A program made the position numbers and the translations under genes. Positions 12,448 to 24,290 of a stretch of DNA of 64,000 nucleotides are shown piece by piece. Numbering within the stretch: the stretch's first letter is position 1; the number at the start of each line of letters is the position of its first letter. The notes under the pieces are model-generated. The model ran no database searches. It saw only the letters and a program-made list of their open reading frames with translations, and was not told the DNA's origin. Source of the stretch: Sphagnum magellanicum (taxonomy: Eukaryota > Streptophyta > Sphagnopsida > Sphagnales > Sphagnaceae); contig CM038911.1 of assembly GCA_021904315.1 (NCBI GenBank), positions 21,487,390 through 21,551,389 on the forward strand. Direction: 5' to 3'.

Positions 12448-12980
12448 ATGCGCCGCAACAAACCACTTGAAGATAATATTGTAACCAAAATAAATCCTAT
12501 GAAAGGAAAACAAATGAAGTGGGATTGGGAGAAAATAATACATCAAGAGCTTGTAGGCAAAATACAACAAATACAAGAAAAGATGGATATTCTAATAGAA
12601 TTGTATCCATATATTTCGAAGGATATTCAAAAAATACCAATTAATATTAAGGAAATATAAGAGCAAGATTAGCAAGTGTTACCATATCATGAAATGAGTA
12701 AAGAGAAACGATCATGTAGTGATATAGTAGTGGAAAGAACCGAGGCTAACAAATAGTAGCTTGGCTTTAACACGAGCCCAAATTTTCCTGAAAGGAAGTT
12801 GGAGGGAATGTTGAATGATCAAATTTTTAATATGAAGATGGAGGTTGAATTGGGACAACTAATCAAAAATTTCCCCCATTTATAAAAGATATTAGCAAAG
12901 TTCTTCTTGAAGATGGAAAAGGAGCATGTACCACATGTGTGCAAAGTAGGTACTCATCATAAGAACGACTTTGACAAAAT
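12448..12980 (+). pseudogene. gag-like remnant of the gypsy element
   Basis: A lysine-rich open frame runs from 12448 to 12660 and then continues past stops into a stretch with KNFPHL and HVCKVGTHHK-like words, leading into the protease. No zinc knuckle is visible. It is assigned to the gag/pre-protease region only by position and strand; the family is not recognisable from this fragment. Confidence 0.4.
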
Positions 12981-13560
12981 TATGCCCACTGTAAAAATAC
13001 CCATTGGAAACTATGAAATCATGAAATCATGGATGTACTATTAGATGGTGGTTCTAGAATGAACATTATCTCATAACATTTGAAGAGGAAATTAAGTTTG
13101 AAGAAGCCTCATTCAACACCAGGGTGCACATTTAAAATTTCAATTACATTACTACAAATGGAAAATACTCCAAAAACTTATTCTATGATTTTAGGAAGGC
13201 CATGGCTAAAGCAAGCTAAAGCTCAACATGATTAGGGTAACAACACTATAACAATCATTGTTGATACCAAAATAATAACATTAAGCACGTTAAAAAGAAT
13301 AATGGTATACCTTTATCAAAAACCTTGCAATCTGGATGATAGTTATGACTAGGGAGGAAGATTGATAGATGGGGATGAGGAACACCTATACCATGTCGTC
13401 CTAGAGTTGCGAACTATTGGGGAAATGGGTCTAGAAAAATTAAAATTTTTACCCAAAATATATGTAAGAATGGTGCAACTTGATGAGAATATTAATCCTT
13501 GATGAATTGGTGGATGTGATGATTAAAAACAAGCAAATCATAAGATGGACACTCATTGTT
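12981..13560 (+). pseudogene. retroviral-type aspartic protease region of the gypsy element
   Basis: The frame starting near 13029 reads MDVLLDGGSRMNIIS, a catalytic loop of the D-G-G kind seen in some plant gypsy elements; the aspartate codon is at 13044. Further on, ILGRPWLKQAKA near 13184-13215 matches the conserved flap/C-terminal G-R-P-W motif of these proteases. Stops interrupt the frame. It would have cut the polyprotein during particle maturation. It is followed directly by the reverse transcriptase region, as expected. Confidence 0.6.
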
Positions 13561-14259
13561 GATGAATAGTAAGCACATTGAATTTGGGCACTATTGACAA
13601 ACCTCGCATAGTGCTTGGGTGAAAACATAATAAAGTATACACAAAAAGTAGTGTAAGCAACAAAATATTGGGGTTTCTATAAGGACTAACAAGTAGATGA
13701 TTTTATGAGGATAATAATATTATTTTTGGGTACATTATTTCTTAACTCTTGTTTGCATGAACTTCGACAAAAGCTTAATTATTATAATCATGTTTTTTTA
13801 CACTACTTACAAGTACTTGAATTGGACCTCAAATTTGTGTTAGTTTGAAAAATAAAATTCAAGTGCGTGCAAGTAGGTGAAATGTTTTTGGAAATATTTG
13901 GTTTTTTTCATGCACCTCAATATTGATGTGATGAACATTCCAATATAATTTTTTTGGTTAATGGAGTTTGTTTTCATAACTAAAATCATTCCCAACCCCT
14001 AAAAAATGATGAAATTGTTGGGGATACTTTTGGGGTATTTTTTCAAATCCAAATGATATGACACAAATTACTTTGAGAAGCTACATGGAGGCTAAAGTTG
14101 CACATGAAAAAATTAAAAGTTTCATTTGTTTTGAAATGTTAAAAGAAGGTTAGAAGTTTTTTTATAAAAAAATTGGTGTTTTCAAGTAGATAATAAAACA
14201 ACAAGTATGTACCAAATATTTTGTTTACACTCACTTGTAAGCATTGCCCTACTTGAACA

Positions 14260-14960
14260 ATTTCAATTACAAGATAAACAACTTTTGATGGAATTTAAGC
14301 ATGTATTTACATGGAGTTATAAAGAATTTAAAAGAATCCCTATATCAATTTGCAAACAAAAAATTGAGTTGATTGTTGATGCATGACCCATTAAACAACA
14401 TCCCTACCAAATGAACCCCAATTATGTTTAAAGAGTAAAAGAAAATCTTGACACGTTATTGGACACACAATTTACTTTCTCAATTGAAATTACACAATGG
14501 TTATCACCACTAGTAATTGTACCGAAAAAGAATGAAAAATTACGAATATGTGTAGATTATTGAAAATGGGATTCACAAACCAAAAAAATTCCATTTTCTT
14601 TACCATTTTTGGACTCAGTATTGGATGCAATTGCTAAACATGAGATGTATTTTTTCATGGATGGGTATAATGGATACAATCAAGCGAAAATGGCAAAAGA
14701 AAATAATGAAAAATGTCATTTATCTTCGAATGGGGAGCATATGCCTACAACATTATGTTGTTGGGGTTGTGCAACGCTCTAGCTACTTTTCAAAAAATAG
14801 TTATGCAAACTTTTAAAGAATATCTCAATGGTTTCATGCAAGTATTTCTTGATTATTTTAGTGTCTATGGAAATAAGGAAAAGCATTTGAATCACTTTTA
14901 AAAATGTATGACTCAATGTAAAAATAATGGCGTCAACTTCAATCCAAAAAAATGTGCGTT
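14260..14960 (+). pseudogene. reverse transcriptase of the gypsy element
   Basis: Recognisable blocks in order: WLSPLVIVPKKN and LRICVDY (about 14500-14560), IPFSLPFLDSVLDAIAKHEM then FFMDGYNGYNQ (about 14590-14690), CNALATFQKIV (about 14770-14805) and FMQVFLDYFSVYGN (about 14833-14875). The last is the catalytic F-L-D-D box with the second aspartate changed to tyrosine, so the enzyme would be inactive. At least two frame changes and several stops are present. Confidence 0.75.
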
Positions 14961-14989
14961 TTGTGTGAACTCTAAAGTATATTTAAGAC

Positions 14990-15500
14990 GCATTGTTTGT
15001 TAGGATGGACTATTGGTGGATCTTAGAAAAATTAACATAATCATGAACATGTCCACTCCAACAAGTGTGACAAAGTTGAAAAGATTTTTCAAGGCTACAT
15101 GGTTCTACCTATGTTATCTCAGAAATTTCATAGCTAAAGTAGCCCCAATGTGCAAGCTTTTGAAGGACATACAACATTGGTGGGATGAAGCTTGTGAACA
15201 ATCTTTTTAGTGGATGAAGACATCTTTGACCACATTACCAGTGCTCATTATTTTTGATTGGACAAAAGAATTCCATGTTCACACATATGCATCAAACTAC
15301 ACCATTGAAGCAATGTTAATTCAAAATCTTGATGGCATAATCGATAAACCAATTTATTATGTTAATCGACTCATGATTGGAGTTGAAAAGAATTATTCAA
15401 CCACGAAAAATGAAGTTTTTGCAATGATTTATGTTATTAAATTTTTTTGCCATTATCTATTGGGAAATACTTTTACGTTTTTTGTGGATCATTAAGCTTT
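14990..15500 (+). pseudogene. RT thumb / RNase H domain of the gypsy element
   Basis: The thumb-connection motif appears as STPTSVTKLKRFFKATWFYL with FIAKVAPMCKLL (about 15050-15160). The RNase H-like part (15214-15495) keeps FDWTKEFHVHTYAS, IYYVNRLM, EKNYSTTKNEVFAMIY and TFTFFVDH. The canonical first aspartate (F-x-V-x-x-D-A-S) is replaced by HTYAS, so catalysis is probably lost. It is in the usual Ty3/gypsy place between RT and integrase. Confidence 0.65.
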
Positions 15501-15719
15501 TGATCTATTTAGTCAATAGACCAATTGTAATAGGACAGATAACATGATGACTACTATTGTAACAAGAATTCAATTTCAAGGTAATTTACAAACTAAAGAA
15601 GGTGCACTTTGTATTAGATCAATTATCATGTGCTAAAAATGGAAAACTTGTTATTGTTGTGGAGGATTAGCTACTAGACGCTACTTTCTTCTTAATAATT
15701 CTTGATTAGTACACACCAA

Positions 15720-17095
15720 TTAAAGAATATTTGCAAAAGGGTTATTTCAAAAATGATGTCCTTAAGGAGGAAAGGAAACATCTAATTATGAAGTTGAGAC
15801 CTTACATTCTCTACAAGGAAAAAGTATTTAAATTGGGACCAAATGGCATTCTTCAACGTGCCTTTCACCTACTAAAGCCAACGTCATTTTTACTGAACCA
15901 CACAAAGGTTTGGCAAGAGGACATTACAGTATAAACACAACTAAAAAAAAAGAAACGACAAAATTCTAATGGTCAACCCTCTAGCAAGACCTGGTTGAAT
16001 TGTACTAGTCATGATATTTGTCAATAATTAGCGCCCATGTACAGGATCGGCAAACATTACAATTACTACTTACTTTTGAACCATTTATGAAATGGAGATT
16101 GCATTACATGGGTCTAATCAAGCCTGCAACTTATTAAATTGGGAATTAATATATTATAATTAGTACATATTATACAACAAAATGGGTTGAAGTGAAACCA
16201 CTACGTGATAATACAACAAAAAATATTTTTGAATTTCTTTACAAAAATATTACAACCCAATTTAACTGCCCTATGCACTTAATTAGTGATCAAAAGAGCC
16301 ATTTCATAAATGCCTCTATTGAAATATTGGTTCAAGATGTTAACACATCACAAATCTACCACTTACTATTGTTAAGGAAATGGTCAAGCAAAAATCAGCC
16401 AAAAAAATGTTGAAGTAGAAATTGACCAAGTTAATAAATGTTAATCAAAATGACTAAGATGTAATGTTGCCTATCGCAATATGGGCCTACTGAATTGCAT
16501 ACCAAATTTTTGGACACAACACACCCCATATGAACTAGTATATGGTTTAATGCCATTATTGCCTATCGAATTTATAGTTCCAACCAACCAAATAATTGTT
16601 GACAAATATGAGATTTGGATGAATGCATTATTAATTTAGATGGAAGACCTAGTCTTACATGATGTAAAAAGTATCGTAGCAAGGGATAATATTGATTGTA
16701 TCATATACTTTTAAAACATCAAAAAGATGATGAAAAATAGTTGAAAGTATTTAAAGATGGAGATTTGGTGTTGTGGCTTCCTAAGGATCCAAAAATTGAA
16801 AAAAAAAATTCTTTTTCCTTGGATTGGCCCATTTAAAGTGAAGAAGGCTTTCAATAATAATAATATTCAATTAAGCACATTAAATGATGAAAATGTAGCA
16901 CTGGTCAATGCCAACAAATTAAAGGCCTACCAAAATCCAATCATCATAGTTGTCGTAATAATAATAATTACCAAAGATATAAACGAAATCCTACAGAAGG
17001 AATTAGTAAAAGAAAAAAAATTTGGTGGAAGGTGGAGGCAATTGGGAAATCTCTATGGATGTTTAAATCCCAATAGATGTGAAAGAAATAAATGA
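15720..17095 (+). pseudogene. integrase of the gypsy element
   Basis: The N-terminal part includes YILYKEKVFKLGPNGIL (about 15800-15850). The core includes TTKWVEVKPLRDNTTKN and MHLISDQKSHFIN (16170-16310), the latter being the second catalytic aspartate block. HTPYELVYGLMPLLPIEF follows (about 16520-16570). The C-terminal part FPWIGPFKVKKAF with NANKLKAY (16815-16930) corresponds to the G-P-F fold. Frameshifts separate the blocks. The open frame continues through a short isoleucine/valine-rich tail to 17095. Confidence 0.65.
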
Positions 17096-17159
17096 CATAA
17101 TAAGAATTACGGCAACAAAATATTTACGTTAGTACAAAAAAATTTGATCATGGATAATA

Positions 17160-20100
17160 AAGAATGGAAAAGTGCCACAACCATTCATTATGACACGATA
17201 ATCAAGGCAATTCCAAATACAAAAATAATTATGCCTTTGAAACCTTTATGGCCACCCACTTTGTACCTGACACATCAAGAAAAGAACAACATAAGGTGTA
17301 CATAACAATGGTTCTGACGTTTTGAGAAATTGTTACTAGAATAAAAGGAACATTTGAATGAGTGGAACAAGCATGTAGCAAAAGTTAAATGGGAAAAGCT
17401 TCATAGTGATTATTTTGCACATCAAAGAAGGTAGGGAGCAAAAGAGCAAAAAAAATAAGAAAATAGAAAGGAATAATAATGCACAAAGTGGAAAAGAGTG
17501 GTTGGTATACATGCACCTTTGTCAAAGAAGCTTTGGATATCTTCATATCCATAACTAACATGGGAAACATAACAAGAAACACCAAATAGTTCAAATGTTG
17601 AACGTAATATTTTTTTTTCCCACCTTCATCTTAATGTAGTAGATCATTGGGAAAAGTTGAAGCATATTGGAAGAACTTTGTAGCCTATAGACTTTCTATT
17701 GTTTAATGATGTAGAAAGAGAATACATTAATGAGAAATCCAAGCATAGTTTCCTTAGAGCTTGGAAATATTGGCATGTGAAATGAAGAGGATTCCTTGAT
17801 GAAAAAAAATAGAAGAAAGAGCAATAATTGAAAAGTTGATGCGTCATCTAGGCTTGGATTATTTCGTTGTAAGCATTATCAAGTAGCCAGTGTGTCCACC
17901 AACTGTGAATGTGATTTTCATATTGTGGAATAGAGAGTTCAACTATTATAAGGAGTAGCCATTGGATTCAACAATGGTGAAACATAAGTTCAAAGGTGGA
18001 ATGTCTTTTGGAACCAAGTGTATGAAGTCCAAAGCCAAGGATATAATTGTGGAGATTCAACCCACATTATTGAATCAAATCCATTTTCCAACTTGCATGT
18101 ACATCACAATGTGGGTAGCTATAAAGGAGGAGCATGCTCGAATGATTGGGGCAAAACTTAATGAATTTTGCAAGTTCGATCGGAACACAGTCGACCTCCC
18201 AACAATTAAGGAGATCATTTGCAACTTTCGGGTTTCCAATGAAAGAAGATCTCTACATGACAAGTAGGTTACATTGGATTGTTATGCCATCAGTGAAATT
18301 TTCAAATTACTAGTGGAAGGTATCACTTTGCTAACAAAATAATCATACGACAAAGAGTGGGCAGAGTATTTTGAAGGAAGGAAGGAAGAACATCACAAAA
18401 AGGACTTGGGTTACATCCTTTCAAAAGTCCGCACTTTTGAAATACATATGCAATTAATAGCATTGGCAGAGGTTACAACATTTCAGCAAGGTAATCGGTA
18501 CATTTTTAGAACTCTACTGTCTATAGTAAGCGTTAATAAAAAGGGCATGGTCAATTAGGTTGAATGGTTCAAAGTGCGATTACATAAATAGATGATTGCA
18601 ATCTAGAAGAAGGCAAGGAAAGTAGGGAACAATTTAATTAGTCTTGCTCTTATTTTAGTTGTGAAGCATTATATTACACTAAAGTAAACAAAGGAAGGTG
18701 AAGAATGGCCAATTGGACATCTTCAATGCCCAAAGAAAACAAGGAAAAGGATGCTTTGAGTAGCTTCAATTCCATTCATAGGCGTCAACTTAATAACATC
18801 GTGGTCACAAAAAAAATTCTCACCTATGGAAGAAAAACCCATGCATGAGAGTGCCACCTCTTGTGATGAAAGCAATGTAAGAGGGGGGTATCTCTTAAAT
18901 TAGCACATAGGAAGAGGAGCATATGCAAGAGATGGATGCATTTCAAACCAATGTGTAGGGTCAAGAATTAAATGTAGAAATGCAGGGTACTTTTTTCATG
19001 AATGTATTTCATGAAAGCATGGAGGAAGTTATAACATGTGGAAATGAGCTCCATAGCAAAAAGGATCAGTTGAATTTGGCAAGAATCTTTATTGACATTG
19101 AATCAAATTTTAGAGAACTTGTCGTTACGCAAGTGACTTTGGCATGCATATTCAACCATGAATAGTTGGATATTGTTGACCAACAAAATTCAATAGAGAT
19201 GCTTGTCAAATACCAAGCACTAAGGCTGACCAATGAAAGAATGACAAGATTTATTGAAGCATGTGATGTCGAACATGGTTCCTTCTAATGAACTAGAACT
19301 TTATCAAGACGAAGCCAAAGTAGAGTATTCTTTAGAGCACAAGGACTCCATGGAAGTACAGATGGTGGAACTCATCCATCCTTCAACTAAGAAGACAAAG
19401 GATGTGAAGAGATCTTATGGGAAAAAAATTTGGCAACTTTCCTTAGAAGTGGAGTGTTTACATGGAGTAATCATGTATGAACAAAAACATGTGGAACAAC
19501 ACATTGATCCTTTGGATTTTGAAGCCCATTGGCAAGAATGGGAGAGGAATATTGCTGGATTCATTGTCGTTAAAAGGTAATTGGACTAGAATTTTGTGAA
19601 ACTCAATAGGAGCTGGAAAATAGCCAAACACGAGAGAAGAAAATGAAGGGAGTTTTGGCAACTTTACAACATAATTTTAATATCACGAAAAGCACATTCG
19701 TTCGTGTAGTGGAAGAAATGAAGTCAGCTACTATTTAACATGAAGGAGGGGTGATGACAACAACAACAAGGCATAAGGAGGAGATGAAATTGGTGACAAA
19801 GTGTGTACAAATAACCGAAAAGAAGTTCTTCAAAATGAAAACTTGAAAGGAGACATGGCAAGCCAAATCCATGAACTTGGAATTGACAGTACAATTGTTG
19901 CAAGAAGAAAAGCAGACCAACATAGAAGCTAACCATGCATGTAATCTCTCTAGAGAAAATATAGGGTCTTTAAGAACAAATCCAATCTGTAGATCTCAGA
20001 GAAAAGGAATTAATTGTGCAAAGAGGAAAAGAGCATAAGCACAAAGGAAGGATGGTCAAGTGGAAAATAGTAATATTGGAATTTGGAGCATTTAGCTAAA

Positions 20101-21450
20101 GTTATCCTATACAATGGAATGTTTGAAAATCAAGGTGAAGAACTCTCTATGGTACTAAATGAAACATAGTTGTTGATGGTGCAATTGTATTACGAGAAGG
20201 AATGTGAGATGGTGACAAAGTTTATCATAACACATATGTGCCTTTGAGAAGGGAAAGAATTTGAAGAAACAAAAACAAAAGAAAAGGAGGAAGATCAAGA
20301 CAAGGTGTAGGAAATTTCTAATACACAGTTCATGAAGTAGGTACAAAAAAGGGAATAAGTAGAGGGTGACAAGAGTGGGGAAAAGGGCCACAAAGATGTA
20401 GGGAGTATGGAAGGAAATACAAATCCACATCGACAACCTAATGATTCTCCATGATGTGAACATTCTCCCATGACAAATCACTATACAACCCATACAAAAC
20501 CCATGTAGTGATCAAATGAAAATCATTCCCCCTACATTATATGCAAAGGTCATTGAACTCCAACCTTATAACCTAAATGATGTGCTACACATTTTGAAGG
20601 AATTGGATTATGCCCTAACCATCATTCCCCACCCATAGGCATACTACTTCATATATCAGCTACAAAGATGCATTTGGTAGGATTTGCTCCACCAATGTTC
20701 AATGCCCATATCTTGGTTGATGATTTTGAACATATGTGGAAGATATAGGATAAATAATTTTGGGAATACCTCACGTACAACATTTTTTGTGGCTACATTG
20801 TTTTCAATGATGGGCATGGCTATGGAATGTTGGAACATTTTACATGTTGTCTAAGGGTATATGCACTACAGTATTATTACAAATTGGAAATGGCCTACAA
20901 CAAGTATTATTTCAAGCATACAACAGTGGTCAATCACAAGCCAAGTTTTGTCATGGCTAAAGAGGATCCCATATTAGACACCATTGATAATAAAAGCAAG
21001 GATAATACTATCAAAATATGACAATGGATGTAAAAGTTGCAAGATTTATAAGAGAATTGTGTGTTCAAAGACTTATTGCATGAGGCAATGACATTAATTA
21101 CTTGGTGTTATGTAATAAAGGGACCAAATTTGCATGTAGCTCAGGCTCATTTCAAAAGGAACCTTATGATATTGCAAGTAGTTATATACAAAATAGACCA
21201 TTTGGTGACACAACTTTTTAAAAAACCAATAAGTTTAACAATTCGTGAGTTTTCATAATGGCTTCCACATCCACTAGTCCTTGGGAAAGAAAAGATTTCC
21301 AGAAATAATACCAAGTGAGAGTTTTACATCAAAGGTGGATTGCAATGATGATATCAATAACTTCTTAACTCTAGCCAACCTCTTTAGATTGTGGCTAGTA
21401 GCCCCACACAAGGGATAGTTTAAATTTGGAAAGATGAAGACCTTGTGAAG
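17160..21450 (+). pseudogene. long decayed coding region downstream of integrase, function unknown
   Basis: A single plus-strand frame from about 17830 to 18760 (around 300 codons) stays coherent apart from TAG and TAA stops that could each come from CAG or CAA. It contains FPTCMYITMWVAIKEEHARM (near 18090-18150) and TVDLPTIKEIICNF (near 18190-18230). Further open stretches lie at 18980-19165, 19254-19580 (glutamate/lysine-rich, possibly coiled coil), 20827-21021 and 21061-21258 (VFKDLLHEAMTLITWCYVIK). I do not recognise a family. It sits between integrase and the polypurine tract, where some plant gypsy elements carry an extra or env-like ORF. It could instead be a separate inserted gene. 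Confidence 0.45.
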
Positions 21451-21461
21451 ACACTAAGGTC

Positions 21462-22010
21462 CTAAGGAGGGGATAATGTTAGGAATATGTAAAAATTGTG
21501 TAGTGATGACTTTTTACATAAATAAAGCTTATTGAACACTTGTAGTAGTCTTTAGCCTACATCTTACAAAATTATATCTATGACCTTATTAAACATAATT
21601 AGATTACCTACCAAACATTGTTTAAACTCTACTAGAATCCAAACAATCACCCTATCAAAACTTGGCAAGGGTAATTTTTTTGGATCTTACCAAATTCAGC
21701 TATAACTATTTAAGGCCTACCAAAATGGCTAGTGCTGCCGATACATCATAAGGCTCTAAATGTTTGAGGGTTTGAAGAGGTAGGGAGAGGAAATGAGATA
21801 TAAAGGGCAAGGAGTGATCTTTCTTTTTGGCTCTTTCACATAGATATTGTCTTGTACTTGAGTATTGTTAATAACACACACCATATTGTATTTTGTTATT
21901 GGATATGCATGATAAAATTCTCACTTTGTTAATTATTCTAAGTATGTGGCTTCATGATATTTGTCTTTATTACTTGGGTATGTGGTACTACATGTAACAT
22001 GGTAGACAAT
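21462..22010 (+). repeat. polypurine tract and start of the 3' LTR of the gypsy element
   Basis: The tract AAGGAGGGGATAA (to 21476) is followed by TGTTAGGAATATG, a TG-starting LTR. The same GGAGGGGATAA tract precedes the 3' LTR of the chromovirus at 52893. Within the putative LTR there is an AATAAA at about 21521 and a TATAAAG at about 21799. The LTR end is not determined, since no second LTR copy is available for comparison; the end given here is nominal. Confidence 0.5.
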
Positions 22011-24287
22011 AACCTAGTAATGATGTAAAGTTTGGTCCTTGGAAAATCATCACTAACATGTGTCTAAAACTATTGATCTTGAAAATTCAAATGGGTGTGC
22101 CCATTTCGGTCCATTTCCATTAACTTGTTGATTTGTAGTTTGTACATTGATACCTCTAGCAAGAATTTTTGGTCCATGGTCATGAAAATCCGCACTTGTT
22201 CTTGTATACATATGAATTATTTGCATTGGATTTGTGGACATCACTAGGTCTATCATTCTTGATTATATTCTACAATTTGTCCCCATAAACACCTTCTTTA
22301 TTAGGAAGAGTTTCTAGTCGATTAAATGTTGTAATAATTACTTATGGGTTTTACATCATCTTTTGTTTTATAGTTTCATTCATTCATCCTTTTGTAGTAG
22401 CTTTCACCAAGTCTTGCAATGCTTGATTAATTGATGCAACCCCAAACTCCTTGATAGACTCAACTATGAGTCTAAAGATGAAAATAACAAAAAAATAAAG
22501 AGTTGGGGTACCTTTTTTGGCTTACAACACTTTGAGGGTGAGAGGGGTGTGTTAGAGCTCCAAGATGGGGATTAGGACGAATGATAAATGGGTCAATTAT
22601 TCACACGAACTTGCATAAACCAAACAATAAGTTGGCTAGTGCATAGTTGGAGCATTTTTGGTGCATGGATGAACCATAAACAACACGGACTCATAAGACT
22701 CACCATGGCTTGGACTTGGGGGAAGCCACCACCTTCCCCCTTATAGTATTATTTGTGCCTACTCACAAATCCTACACCCAAATGTCATTTTTTCTTGAAA
22801 TTAAGACTTACGCAACTTTGGAAACCCATAATTTCTTATGCATACGTCCAATTGAGGTGAAGTTTGAAACAAAGTTGGAGCCTTCGTCGGGAGATTTTCA
22901 ATGATATGTGGCATGCCACTTGCACACAAGTAAATCAAGGCGATTCCTGACTTTTAATGGTCGAGAGTCAAATTGACAATTTAACTCCTGGCCCTTCTTT
23001 TGACCATAACTTATGTTTAAATACCTAAATTGGTCATGCAAACCCATTTTAGACATCTTTGTTCCAAGAGCTTTTCAATGGTATGAGGAACTTTTCAATC
23101 TAATGAACTTTGACCCTTGTAATTGCCCTCTGAAAAATTGGAAATCCATGGGGACTCCAATTTTAAAGTGAGAGTTCATTTGGGAATGTGTGTGTTCATT
23201 CCCTCACATTCTCCTACATTTCCAAGAACATGAAATGTGACTCTTGGGTTTCATTCTTGGCCTACACCTTTGCAAGCCCTTATTTTGGTCACGAACCTAA
23301 GGCTAGGGTTGCAACATTAATGCTTACATTTCTAGTGAACCTATATTGTTTTTGTTGTATCATTACTACATATTTTCGAATTTTGATCATTATTTTGATC
23401 GATTTGTTTTTGTCAATATTCTAAACATTTTTTTTAATGGCATAATTCAAATCTGAATGCAATGTTGAAATAATTATCCTTTAAATGGTTAAAAATATTA
23501 TTACCCTTACAAGTAATATTACTATCCATATTGATATTTTTTCAAATCCTTCATATGTGAAATAATTTTTCAATGAAAAAAAACTATTGAAAGTAATACA
23601 AACCATAAACAAATTTATTCATAAATGGGTGCAATCACACTAACATGAGCCATAACAAGTGTAATGTGTGCTTAGTTTTTTACATTTAGAAGCAGTAATA
23701 TAATTTGTGTTGAAATATAAGATTTTTTTTTAATATAATAAGGTTCATAATATATCATTGAAACATGTGAATTAATCTAAAAAATATCCAATAAATTTAA
23801 AATGCTAAAAAATGTTCATTAAACATTGTAACGTGTGCTTTTAAATATTAAATAGACTTATAAATAGACTTCAAAACTTTTGAAAATTACATATATTTTG
23901 AAAATCTTTTACATAAACCTTGACATAATAATATTTTTACAATTATATATTTTTGAATTTTTTTTTGAAAATTTTAAGGAATATTTTTAAAAATATTTCC
24001 CCAAAAGCAATCCTTTAAGCAGGCAGGTGTGGTTCATGTTATTTTGTTTGCACCCAAATGACCAATTTTACACAATTTTTTTGTTAAAATTTATTCCTTG
24101 GGATGGTCACAAAAATGAAAAAGGTATATTTTTACACTTTAATTCATGTTTCAAACCTTGAATTTAAACATCAAATTTATTGTATTGAGCTATTATATCC
24201 TTTTTTTTAAAAATCTATAATAAGCAACATGTAATTCTATAATCTAAAAGAAATGTTTCTTCATGTATATATAAAGTTGTATTATTT
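22011..24287. other. AT-rich non-coding DNA
   Basis: Part of it may still belong to the 3' LTR whose end I cannot place. Open frames at 22710-22904 and 23188-23424 show no domain. The stretch 23440-24290 is very AT-rich with homopolymer runs. No RNA gene or clear terminal repeat seen. Confidence 0.4.
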
Positions 24288-24290
24288 CAA

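Larger units (their letters stand above)
12100..21476 (+). mobile_element. old Ty3/gypsy retrotransposon, internal region (decayed)
   Basis: Plus-strand remnants lie in Ty3/gypsy order: gag-like region, aspartic protease, reverse transcriptase, RNase H, integrase, and 4.3 kb of further decayed coding sequence. It ends at a purine tract GGAGGGGATAA directly before a TGTTAGGAATATG start, the usual polypurine tract / 3' LTR junction. Many stops and frame breaks are present. A 5' LTR and primer-binding site were not found, so the 5' boundary is approximate. The active-site changes listed below show it cannot be autonomous. Confidence 0.75.
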
